Assembly (NCBI GenBank): GCA_023301795.1
Contig: JALZVU010000153.1
Location: 1-35,954, forward strand
Direction: 5' to 3'
Origin: Granulosicoccus sp.
Lineage (GTDB): Bacteria; Pseudomonadota; Gammaproteobacteria; Granulosicoccales; Granulosicoccaceae
Length of the DNA: 35,954 bases
The translations under genes and the position numbers were made by a program. The notes beneath the pieces were generated by a model. It had not been told where the DNA came from. It ran no database searches and saw only the letters and a list, made by a program, of their open reading frames with translations. Every line of letters starts with the position of its first letter. Position 1 is the first letter of the stretch. This document shows, piece by piece, positions 8,540 to 15,392 of the stretch.

Positions 8540-9484
8540 TTAGAGGTAGCAGGCGACGATATAGGCCAGATCCGTTTCACGATAGATAGGCAGAGCAAAC
8601 ATGGATTCATAAGCTGCAGGCAGCCCGCTTCCCTCGCGCTGCACATACGGTAGGCCTGTACCCAACACCTGGCCGATTGGGCCTTTCCAGGTGTCGGCCA
8701 TGGGTGGATCGACAGGCGGGTTCTGTTGCGCCCACAGAGCGCCTTCACGCTCACAAAGCCCGTCAATGAGCATCGCTTTGCGGGTTGCGCCTACGCATTC
8801 AGGGCGAGCATCCCAGATCTCGAACCGACGTGCGATCGGGGTATCGGGAGCTGATAGCAGTGTTACAACGCAAGGGTTGTTATCGGGCAAGGGGATAGGC
8901 AGGCCCAGTCCGGTCTTGAAACCAGCAGCAGCTGCATGGCCACTGCGGATAAAAGTGCCAGCGCGTGCGATATCTCGGTTAAGAATAGGTGTGTTCGCGG
9001 CCCAGACAGCGCCCGGTAAGCCTTGGCCAAAGCTGAAACTGATGCCTTTGCTTGCGGCTTCGAATTCGGTAGCACCGCCGAAGAAACCATCCGCCAGAGC
9101 CAGATTGCCGTTGATGCCTTGCCAGATTTCAATGGCACCCTTTTGATCAGTATCAGAGCCACAAAGAATGACCAGAACGGCCTTCAATGTATTCCCAGCA
9201 AACACCGGAATAGCAACAGCACTGGTTAATCCAGCCTCAGCGGCTGCTGCGGCACGCTTGAAATAGGAGCCGTCAAAATGCTTGATTACCACCGGCTTCC
9301 TGCTCTCCCATGCTTTGCCTGGCAAGCCTTCGCCCTTGGAAAAACTCTGGACAATCGAGACTCTGGCAAATGCATCAGCACTCCCATAGTCACCGCCAGC
9401 GTAAACCAGCTTATCGTTCTCTGGCACCCAGATCTCCGCCACTTTTATGAAGGGCTTTGTTACTGGATTGGTCATTACTTCCAT
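8540..9484 (-). CDS. GAF-like repeat protein of the nitrate assimilation operon
   Basis: 314 residues if started at the ATG at 9484, which has AGGA eight bases upstream. The open frame extends to 9598, but that part overlaps the kinase gene and looks non-coding. The protein contains at least two related GAF-like blocks: FSKGEGLPGKAWE...AIPVFAGNTLKAVLVI and FSFGQGLPGAVWA...GLPIPLPDNNPCVVTLL. A weaker third block is at the C-terminus (GTGLPYVQREG...FALPIYRETDLAYIVA). No kinase, cyclase or DNA-binding domain is attached. GAF domains bind small ligands or mediate dimers. Its position between the phosphatase/kinase gene and nirB suggests it senses a nitrogen ligand or is the partner of that enzyme; this is inference. 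No function has been proven from the sequence. Confidence 0.85.
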   Translation of the reverse strand: MEVMTNPVTKPFIKVAEIWVPENDKLVYAGGDYGSADAFARVSIVQSFSKGEGLPGKAWESRKPVVIKHFDGSYFKRAAAAAEAGLTSAVAIPVFAGNTLKAVLVILCGSDTDQKGAIEIWQGINGNLALADGFFGGATEFEAASKGISFSFGQGLPGAVWAANTPILNRDIARAGTFIRSGHAAAAGFKTGLGLPIPLPDNNPCVVTLLSAPDTPIARRFEIWDARPECVGATRKAMLIDGLCEREGALWAQQNPPVDPPMADTWKGPIGQVLGTGLPYVQREGSGLPAAYESMFALPIYRETDLAYIVACYL

Positions 9485-9537
9485 TAATTTTATCCTGAGG
9501 CAGTTAGGTGCCGAAGTTGTATTAGTATTGCTATCAA

Positions 9538-11361
9538 CTAGCTGCTTTTTGACACTACTGAGGCACATAGCAGGACAAATAGCAGTGCTGATATGCATTG
9601 CCAGAATCGCACTGGGTGTCGCTCAGCCAGTGGCATACGACTGGCTTGTCGAGTAGCCTCAGAGCTGGGCTTGCGCAAATCTGCGAGAAACTCAGAATAG
9701 GCAACGTGCCGCAATTCGGGTCGGGTTGCCAATGACTTCTTAAGTGCAAACTCAACCCAGTAGGGTAGGTCAGCTCTTATCTGCGATAAGGGCTTGCTAA
9801 AAAAGGTCGGGGCATGTGCATAGCGTGTTGATGATGTTTGTGCGCTGAGTGTGGGTAGTGATCCTGTCAGGGCCTCATAGGTGATCGCGGCCAGAGCATA
9901 TAAATCGGATTGCCAGTCCGCAATGCCATCATGATTTTCCGGTGCAACGTAACCAATGGCTCCAACGGGCAGATCTTCTGGTAATGATGTTCCTAGCTCT
10001 TCCAACCCATCCACACGTGCGGTGCCAAAATCAATGATGGTGCAATGACCATTGGAATCAACGATGACGTTTTCAGGCTTGAGATCACGATGAACGATTC
10101 CTGAACGGCGCAGAACACGCAAGCCATCGACTATGCTCGATAGTAGAGGCCTGATATCGGTCAATGTGGGCGTGGGATGGTCAATCATCCATTGACGTAA
10201 GGATTCACCAGCAACCCGTTCGGTTAGCGAATACAAGAATGGAGAATCTGCTGATGTCGGTATTCCTTTGGGCAGGCTAGGGTGATCGAAGCTCTCCATC
10301 AGCCAGCACTCGCGAGCAAAGCCTTGTAGATACACAGCATCATCAGTAAAGTTTCTTGACGGTGCCTTCATAACGTATTCACGAGCATCCTTGTCGCGAC
10401 GAACCAGATAAACATGGCTGCGTGTACTCTGATGAAGGGTACCGAGTACCTCCAGATCGTCGATACGCATACCTTTGCTCAATGCAGGAGGGATGATGAC
10501 CGCCAGCGCTCTTCTGCGTATCTCTCCCTCGTCGCGTGGCGGTAGCGATGTAACGCGGGCAAACAAGCACGTGGCATCGTCAAGTTCATCAACGGTGGTT
10601 GATCTGGCTGAGTCCAACACCTGCGCTGAAGCCTTTTCGAGATTGTTATGGCAGTGCGCTAGCGAGCTAGTTAACCATTGCGCCACTTGGGAGATAGGTA
10701 GATTGCCGTGAACACCATCTGTTGTAAGCGCAATCACATCGCCTTCACGAAGATTGGTCTCGAAGTGATCCAGCTCTACTGATCTGTCAGCTCCCAGAGC
10801 TCGAGCAAGCACTTTGCGACCGTTGCTTCTTGAGTGATGATCTCGCGTAAGTGGTTGAGCGTCGTCTTTTCTAATAAGCCAGGCACGACTATCGCCTGCA
10901 TGAAAAACATGCGCAGTGCATGACTTGATAACAATGGCCGTAAACGTGGTCATAAGGCCGTCGCCGTCTGCTTCGCCAGCACGATTAGCGGCATTCTGAG
11001 CAAACAACCATCCATTGAGCGTGTTGACAGTCGCCGCTGCACAATCTCTGACGCTGCGGGTGGATGCTGAGCCAAGATACTCATCGATAAATTCTGTTAC
11101 AGCCAGCTCACTGGCGACACGCGATGTGGTGCTGGATCCTACGCCGTCGGCTATTGCCATGACCACACCCCGATGTTTACGCAGTTCCGGGTCATCGGGC
11201 TGACAGGCTGCGAAGGAATCGCGGTTGGGGCCGTGCGTTCCAGCAAGGCTTGTTCCCCCAAAGAGCACCACAGGTGAATCTACCTGTGCCTCGTTGGAGG
11301 CGAGTTTGGTGGCTGGCATTTCTGGGTGCTCAGCATCGATGTGCGCAAGCGTGCTTACCAT
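9538..11361 (-). CDS. Bifunctional PP2C-type phosphatase / Ser-Thr protein kinase, membrane-anchored
   Basis: About 607 residues. The N-terminal PP2C domain (about 35-275) has GPNRDSF, the metal-binding D-G (IADGVGSS), HAGDSRAWLI and TTDGVHGN. The C-terminal Hanks-type kinase (about 305-560) has a VMK lysine, HRDLKPEN catalytic loop, IDFGTA metal motif and VAPE. The glycine-rich loop is degenerate (LGTLHQSTRSHVYLV, only the first glycine kept). A single hydrophobic C-terminal segment (FWQCISALLFVLLCASVV) anchors it in the membrane. The same fusion sits between nitrate transporter and nirB genes in Pseudomonas (PA1782 locus), so the placement is conserved. The start is uncertain: ATG 11361, with GTG 11364 and TTG 11370 also in frame; none has a strong Shine-Dalgarno. 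Its target proteins are unknown. Confidence 0.92.
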   Translation of the reverse strand: MVSTLAHIDAEHPEMPATKLASNEAQVDSPVVLFGGTSLAGTHGPNRDSFAACQPDDPELRKHRGVVMAIADGVGSSTTSRVASELAVTEFIDEYLGSASTRSVRDCAAATVNTLNGWLFAQNAANRAGEADGDGLMTTFTAIVIKSCTAHVFHAGDSRAWLIRKDDAQPLTRDHHSRSNGRKVLARALGADRSVELDHFETNLREGDVIALTTDGVHGNLPISQVAQWLTSSLAHCHNNLEKASAQVLDSARSTTVDELDDATCLFARVTSLPPRDEGEIRRRALAVIIPPALSKGMRIDDLEVLGTLHQSTRSHVYLVRRDKDAREYVMKAPSRNFTDDAVYLQGFARECWLMESFDHPSLPKGIPTSADSPFLYSLTERVAGESLRQWMIDHPTPTLTDIRPLLSSIVDGLRVLRRSGIVHRDLKPENVIVDSNGHCTIIDFGTARVDGLEELGTSLPEDLPVGAIGYVAPENHDGIADWQSDLYALAAITYEALTGSLPTLSAQTSSTRYAHAPTFFSKPLSQIRADLPYWVEFALKKSLATRPELRHVAYSEFLADLRKPSSEATRQASRMPLAERHPVRFWQCISALLFVLLCASVVSKSS

Positions 11362-11445
11362 CACTTGCAAGCCGCACGTATTCGAGGAGTCGTCATTTTG
11401 ATCTTCACATACTCTGGTTGTTTATTCAAAACTTAAGGCCGTGGG

Positions 11446-11473
11446 GATCGGGCACTGTGGAACGTGCCCGATC
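11446..11473 (-). promoter_or_regulatory. Intercistronic hairpin between transporter and kinase genes
   Basis: Perfect 10-bp stem GATCGGGCAC/GTGCCCGATC with an 8-nt loop, starting 8 bp after the MFS stop codon. No U-run follows in the direction of transcription. It may be an attenuating or mRNA-stabilising stem that separates high transporter expression from the downstream enzymes. Confidence 0.6.
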
Positions 11474-11480
11474 ATGTCTA

Positions 11481-12947
11481 CTAGCTAACAGGGATCAAGG
11501 TGACCTTGCCGTGCTCGTCTACCTCAGCGATTTCGCCGGTAGGCTCATCGAGCATTAACAGAGCACCAAAACCTACTACTGCAGTTCCTGCAATGACGAG
11601 GAAAAATGTGCTGGGAGGTACCATTGAGTAGATAAGCAGGTACACAACCGCACCAACATTTCCATAGGCCCCTGTCATGCCCGCTATCTGACCTGTCTGG
11701 CTTCGCTTGATCAAAGGCACTACTGCAAACACTGCACCTTCACCGGCTTGTACAAAAAATGAGCAAGCCATGACGGCGAGTACCGCCAGTACTAAAGGCC
11801 AGCTAGAATTTACCGTAGACATCAAGAGGTAACCTACCGCCAGACCAGCAGTCAGTATCAACAAGGTTCTTCGGCGCCCATATCGATCAGAGATCCAGCC
11901 TCCACCGGGACGCGACATCAGGTTCATGAAGGCATAGCCTGAAGCGAGCATGCCAGCAAGCACGGGTGTCAGTTCGAACGTATCAGCGAAGAACAATGGC
12001 AACATAGAAACCACAGCCAGCTCAGAGCCGAACGTTGCGAAATAAAGAATACAGAGCACTGCCACTTGCTTGAAACTGAACTGCTGTGCAGTTGGCATTG
12101 TTTCGGTAAACACTTTCTTGTTTACTTTCCAGACTAGTGATAATTCGTAGATGAACAACAGTACCAGTCCGAGGTAGATAAGGTTGGTGCTCATCTGAGA
12201 AATCATGTCAACACGCGCTGGCGATAGGCGCCAGGCTAGTACCGCTAGCGCTATGTACATAGGCACTTTCATGATGATAAGAAAGAAGAAATCATTTTTA
12301 CTTGTGATTTCCATAGCGCCAGACTGCTTTGGCTTGTAATAGGTAGAACCTTTAGGCGTGTCGCTGGTGTTGCTGTAGTAGATAAAGCCCATGACAAAAC
12401 TCATTAGGCCCGTAACCGCAACGGCCCAACGCCAACCATCGTCTCCACCGAATATCAATGCAAGCGTTGGTAGCGTAAAGGCTGCAGCAGCTGATCCGAA
12501 ATTTCCCCAACCACCGTAGATACCTTCGGCGGTGCCCAGCTCATTGTGTGGAAACCACTCACTCACCATACGGATACCAACAACAAAGCCTGCCCCGATA
12601 GCGCCGAGTGCAAAACGTGCGATGGCAAGCTGTGTGTACGTCTCAGCAAAAGCAAAAACAAAGCAGGGAATTGACATGATGATCAACAGTGCTGAATACA
12701 CAAGCCGAGGACCATAGCGATCAGTCAGGCCACCAACAATAACGCGTGCCGGAATTGTCAATGCAACGTTTAACACCAGTAAGGTTGTGATCTGCGCATT
12801 GGTCAGGCCGAAGGTCTCTTTGATCGCCTGCAGCATGGGTGCAAGGTTGAACCAAACGGCAAAGGTGATGAAAAACGCGATCCAGCTAAGATGCAGGATT
12901 TTCATTTTTCCTGTAAAAGCCAACAGGTTAAAGCGTTCGGTTGTCAT
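11481..12947 (-). CDS. MFS nitrate/nitrite transporter (NarK/NasA-NNP family)
   Basis: 488 residues with about twelve membrane segments. It takes up nitrate for assimilation. MFS motif A is visible as GGLTDRYGPR. The two nitrate-signature segments of the nitrate/nitrite porter family are present: ALGAIGAGFVVGIRMVSEWF followed by GGWGNFGSAAAAF, and AGMTGAYGNVGAVVYLL. The arginine in GIRMV corresponds to the substrate-binding arginine of the first half. The ATG at 12947 is preceded by AAGGG at 7 bp. The frame is open 23 codons further upstream, but that extension is poor coding sequence. It is the first gene of the operon and is preceded by a long untranslated region. Confidence 0.95.
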   Translation of the reverse strand: MTTERFNLLAFTGKMKILHLSWIAFFITFAVWFNLAPMLQAIKETFGLTNAQITTLLVLNVALTIPARVIVGGLTDRYGPRLVYSALLIIMSIPCFVFAFAETYTQLAIARFALGAIGAGFVVGIRMVSEWFPHNELGTAEGIYGGWGNFGSAAAAFTLPTLALIFGGDDGWRWAVAVTGLMSFVMGFIYYSNTSDTPKGSTYYKPKQSGAMEITSKNDFFFLIIMKVPMYIALAVLAWRLSPARVDMISQMSTNLIYLGLVLLFIYELSLVWKVNKKVFTETMPTAQQFSFKQVAVLCILYFATFGSELAVVSMLPLFFADTFELTPVLAGMLASGYAFMNLMSRPGGGWISDRYGRRRTLLILTAGLAVGYLLMSTVNSSWPLVLAVLAVMACSFFVQAGEGAVFAVVPLIKRSQTGQIAGMTGAYGNVGAVVYLLIYSMVPPSTFFLVIAGTAVVGFGALLMLDEPTGEIAEVDEHGKVTLIPVS

Positions 12948-13020
12948 TGCGATGCCCTTTTCAGATGATGTGTTGGTACAAATGATGGGCAGGACAGTAG
13001 AGCCAAGGACATACACGTGT

Positions 13021-13038
13021 CTGCTGTTGAATCAGCAG
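13021..13038 (-). promoter_or_regulatory. Leader hairpin upstream of the nitrate transporter gene
   Basis: 6-bp stem CTGCTG/CAGCAG enclosing a 6-nt loop, about 75 nt before the transporter ATG. The size (hexaloop) recalls ANTAR-type targets, but the loop (ATTCAA in RNA sense) lacks the G expected at position four, so that identity is not supported. Confidence 0.45.
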
Positions 13039-13074
13039 CATAGTGCTGCAAAATTCGCATCACAGCGGTTGGAA

Positions 13075-13134
13075 AGGGGTTATTAAATCTGGCAGGCCTT
13101 ATCCAAAGCCACTGAGCGTGGCGAACTAACCCCT
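13075..13134 (-). promoter_or_regulatory. Candidate three-way-junction RNA element in the nitrate operon leader
   Basis: In minus-strand sense an outer 8-bp stem AGGGGTTA/TAACCCCT (13134-13127 with 13082-13075) encloses two smaller stems: GCCAC/GTGGC (13122-13118 with 13112-13108) with a 5-nt loop, and TTTGG/CCAGA with one G-U pair and a 10-nt loop. Perfect outer pairing over 60 nt is suggestive of a folded leader RNA. No known riboswitch class was recognised. Confidence 0.4.
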
Positions 13135-13605
13135 ATGAGGCTTCGAGGTTCTCTTATGAATAAGGTCTGTGACCAATCGTTATGAGAAGTTGACAGACAG
13201 AGGTTCTCTCGTGTTTCGAGGGCTAAGTGGTCTGGTGAACCTTGCCGTCGATTCGTCACATTCATGGACTCATCAGAAATATGGAAAAACTCTCCCGACA
13301 TAAGGTTTGAAACAGGATTGAAATCCTCAAAAAGTATGCGCTGCAGCATATTCTCTGATATCTATCACTTAGTAACAATTGATTACATTGGACATTAAGT
13401 CATTGTATTTGCTAGGCGTTGGTTAGAAGCAAGTAACCTTACATGCATAGATTATGCAAAAAACAATGCACTGCAACAGTTGCAATTTGGCCTGACAATA
13501 GCTAGTCTCATCGATAGCTGCCCCAGCATATCGTCACGTGGTTACCGCACGGAAACTGACCGAAAGAGTCCGGAAATTAGTGGACAGCAGATAAAGGCAA
13601 TACGC

Positions 13606-14616
13606 ATGAATTTGAAACCTACCGCTAACAAGCTCTCAAGCTTGCTTGCCAAACGTCCCGTTAGTGCAGCACAAGGCATCAGCGTGGACTCAACCATGCC
13701 GCCAGGATTTAACCTGTATTCGCGCGAGCGCAGTTATCGTTTGTATATTCCTAAAGGCTATGATGCCAGTAGGCCGTCAGCTTTGCTCGTGGTTCTGCAT
13801 GGCTGTCATCAGACCCATGAAGATATTCAGAAAATAACCGACTTCGATGCTCTGGCTGATAACGCGCAGTGTCTCGTGCTTTACCCGTATGTCACCAGCT
13901 ATGTAGGCTATCGGGCACGCCAGTGCTGGGGCTGGTGGATCAAGGCGCACCGTACACGCGGTCGAGGGGAGGTGGAGGACATCTGGCGCATAGTTAGCCA
14001 AGTTCAGCAAGATTATAACGTCGATTCGTCACGACGTTATATCTGTGGCTTGTCGTCGGGCGCTGCAATGGCCATCAATTGTCTGGTAGCTTATCCGGAC
14101 AAATTTGCAGGGGGTGCTAGTGTTGCAGGCTTGGCTTATGGCGAAACTCCATCGGCTGTTAAAAGCTCAACTTTTTCTATTCCGCGCTACTATTCGCTGC
14201 GTCGATTACGCTCTGTTATGCGTAAAAATCTGGCAGGCCGGGCTCCGCCGAATTTGCTCATCATTCATTCTAGTAGCGATCAGATGGTGTCGGAAAAAGC
14301 CACAAATAATCTTGAGCAAAGCTGGATACGCGTTGCCGATCTCAAATCAAAAAGCCAGCGATGGCAGATTACTGGCAACGCTAACGGCGCCCCTTGGAGC
14401 CTTCACGGTTATGCTTGCCAAGGTCAACAGCGCCTGATGAGATTACGTATCCCAGGCTTTCCACATAGCTGGTTAGGTGGACCTGAAGGACAACACAGTA
14501 GCCCGGAAGGCCCTTGTATTTCAGCGCTTATCTGGTGGTCTTTGAATCTATCCGCGGACGGAGAACGCGACCGGCGTATTCTTCTGGAAAACGAGTTGCT
14601 GCAGCACGCCAGCTGA
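13606..14616 (+). CDS. PHB depolymerase / LpqC-family alpha/beta-hydrolase esterase
   Basis: 336 residues from the ATG at 13606, preceded by AAAGG. The frame is open from 13480, but the extra 42 residues are not protein-like. Residues 60-67 (LLVVLHGC) form the oxyanion-hole strand, the nucleophile is S150 in GLSSG (148-152), the acid is probably D225 (HSSSDQMV) and the base H287 (PGFPHSW). This matches the PHB depolymerase/feruloyl-esterase family that hydrolyses short polyhydroxyalkanoates or other esters. No signal peptide is evident, so it may be cytoplasmic. The last codons and stop form the left copy of a 27-bp direct repeat whose right copy lies at 17227. Divergent from the nitrate operon; no functional link is apparent. 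Confidence 0.88.
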   Translation: MNLKPTANKLSSLLAKRPVSAAQGISVDSTMPPGFNLYSRERSYRLYIPKGYDASRPSALLVVLHGCHQTHEDIQKITDFDALADNAQCLVLYPYVTSYVGYRARQCWGWWIKAHRTRGRGEVEDIWRIVSQVQQDYNVDSSRRYICGLSSGAAMAINCLVAYPDKFAGGASVAGLAYGETPSAVKSSTFSIPRYYSLRRLRSVMRKNLAGRAPPNLLIIHSSSDQMVSEKATNNLEQSWIRVADLKSKSQRWQITGNANGAPWSLHGYACQGQQRLMRLRIPGFPHSWLGGPEGQHSSPEGPCISALIWWSLNLSADGERDRRILLENELLQHAS

Positions 14617-14620
14617 GTCT
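14594..14620. repeat. 27-bp direct repeat, left copy
   Basis: Identical over 27 bases to 17227-17253. It begins AGTTGCTGCAGC and ends CCAGCTGAGTCT. It covers the last six codons and the stop of the esterase gene. Together the two copies bracket the H-NOX/GGDEF-EAL module (2633 bp from copy to copy). Confidence 0.95.
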
Positions 14621-14816
14621 TGATGCCATCATCATCGATACGCAAGCTGCGCGTTATGAGCTATCGCATATTCCAACACAGTACAAAACCGGAACAGCTT
14701 TCAGGGGACTGCTTGGGTAACACCGCCATAACGATTTCAGGCCGCAGGTCGATAATATGAGTACGACGCCAAGTTGCGTCACTCAAATCACGGTTGTAAC
14801 CTAGGGGGGTGGATAG

Positions 14817-15392
14817 ATGTATGGGCTTGTGAATAAGGCAGTCGAAGATCTCGTCATCTCCAGTGCAGGGTTGGAAACATGGCAGCGGGTCAAGGCACAC
14901 GCTGCTCTGGAGAATCTCCAACTACTTGACACCACGAACTACGAGGATGAAATTACCTATAGCCTCGTTCATTCAGCAAGTGCCATTCTGGATATGCCTG
15001 TTGACGTACTACTCCACGCCTTTGGCCGACATTGGGTGCTTTACACAGGGGAAGCGGGTTGGGCAAAATTGTTTTCTGCTGGAGGCGATGACTTTGTCAG
15101 CTTTCTTGAAAATCTTGATGAAATGCACGCCCGAGTTAATATGGCGATGCCAGACGGACGCATGCCGGGTTTCAGCCTGACGGAGAATAACACCGGTTTC
15201 ATGCTTGATTACCACAGCTCACGCCAAGGTTTTGCACCTATGGTGCTTGGTGTTCTGGAGGGCTTGGCAGAACAGTTTGAGGAGGACTGGACTTTCGAAC
15301 ATGTTGATACACGTGAGCAACACGGTCTGGATACATTTCAGCTAATCAGAGAGACGCCTGTGGTCGTCGGCAATCTACGCAATGCATCTTGA
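14817..15392 (+). CDS. H-NOX heme nitric-oxide sensor
   Basis: 191 residues, the length of a stand-alone H-NOX domain. It binds heme b and senses NO in the cytoplasm. The proximal heme ligand is H104 (LDEMHARV), the conserved proline is P117 (MPGF), and the propionate-binding Y-x-S-x-R motif is Y132, S134, R136 (DYHSSR). The residue five after R136, which is the distal tyrosine in O2-binding H-NOX proteins, is P141, so NO-selective binding is expected. The ATG at 14817 follows a G-rich ribosome binding site (AGGGGGG). Its end overlaps the HNOBA-GGDEF-EAL gene by 11 bases. This is the classic pairing with a cyclic-di-GMP enzyme seen in Shewanella and Legionella. Confidence 0.95.
   Translation: MYGLVNKAVEDLVISSAGLETWQRVKAHAALENLQLLDTTNYEDEITYSLVHSASAILDMPVDVLLHAFGRHWVLYTGEAGWAKLFSAGGDDFVSFLENLDEMHARVNMAMPDGRMPGFSLTENNTGFMLDYHSSRQGFAPMVLGVLEGLAEQFEEDWTFEHVDTREQHGLDTFQLIRETPVVVGNLRNAS

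Larger units (their letters stand above)
12948..13605. promoter_or_regulatory. Divergent intergenic region with structured leader of the nitrate operon
   Basis: 658 bp between the transporter start (minus) and the esterase start (plus), with no convincing gene. In the minus-strand sense it holds an AGGATT/AATCCT inverted repeat (13314-13327), a small stem with a U5 tail (about 13350-13330), and a 10-bp direct repeat GAGGTTCTCT (13145-13154 and 13200-13209). It also holds a composite fold at 13134-13075 and a CTGCTG/CAGCAG stem (13021-13038). Near the esterase side is a palindrome TGCAAC-A-GTTGCA (13472-13484). The number of inverted repeats suggests an RNA leader controlling the operon. No confident sigma-54 or sigma-70 promoter was found. 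Confidence 0.55.

Noticed and set aside
9485-9598. Longer start for the GAF-like protein
   Set aside because: The extra 38 residues overlap the end of the kinase gene, while the ATG at 9484 has a good AGGA site.
13083-13349. 88-codon open frame on the minus strand upstream of the nitrate transporter
   Set aside because: The region is filled with inverted repeats, the residues show no domain pattern, and it fits better as untranslated leader.
12948-13480. Sigma-54 (GG-N10-GC) promoter for the nitrate operon
   Set aside because: The best candidate, near 13045-13065 in minus sense (TGATGC-N5-TTGCA), has GA instead of the essential GG at -24.
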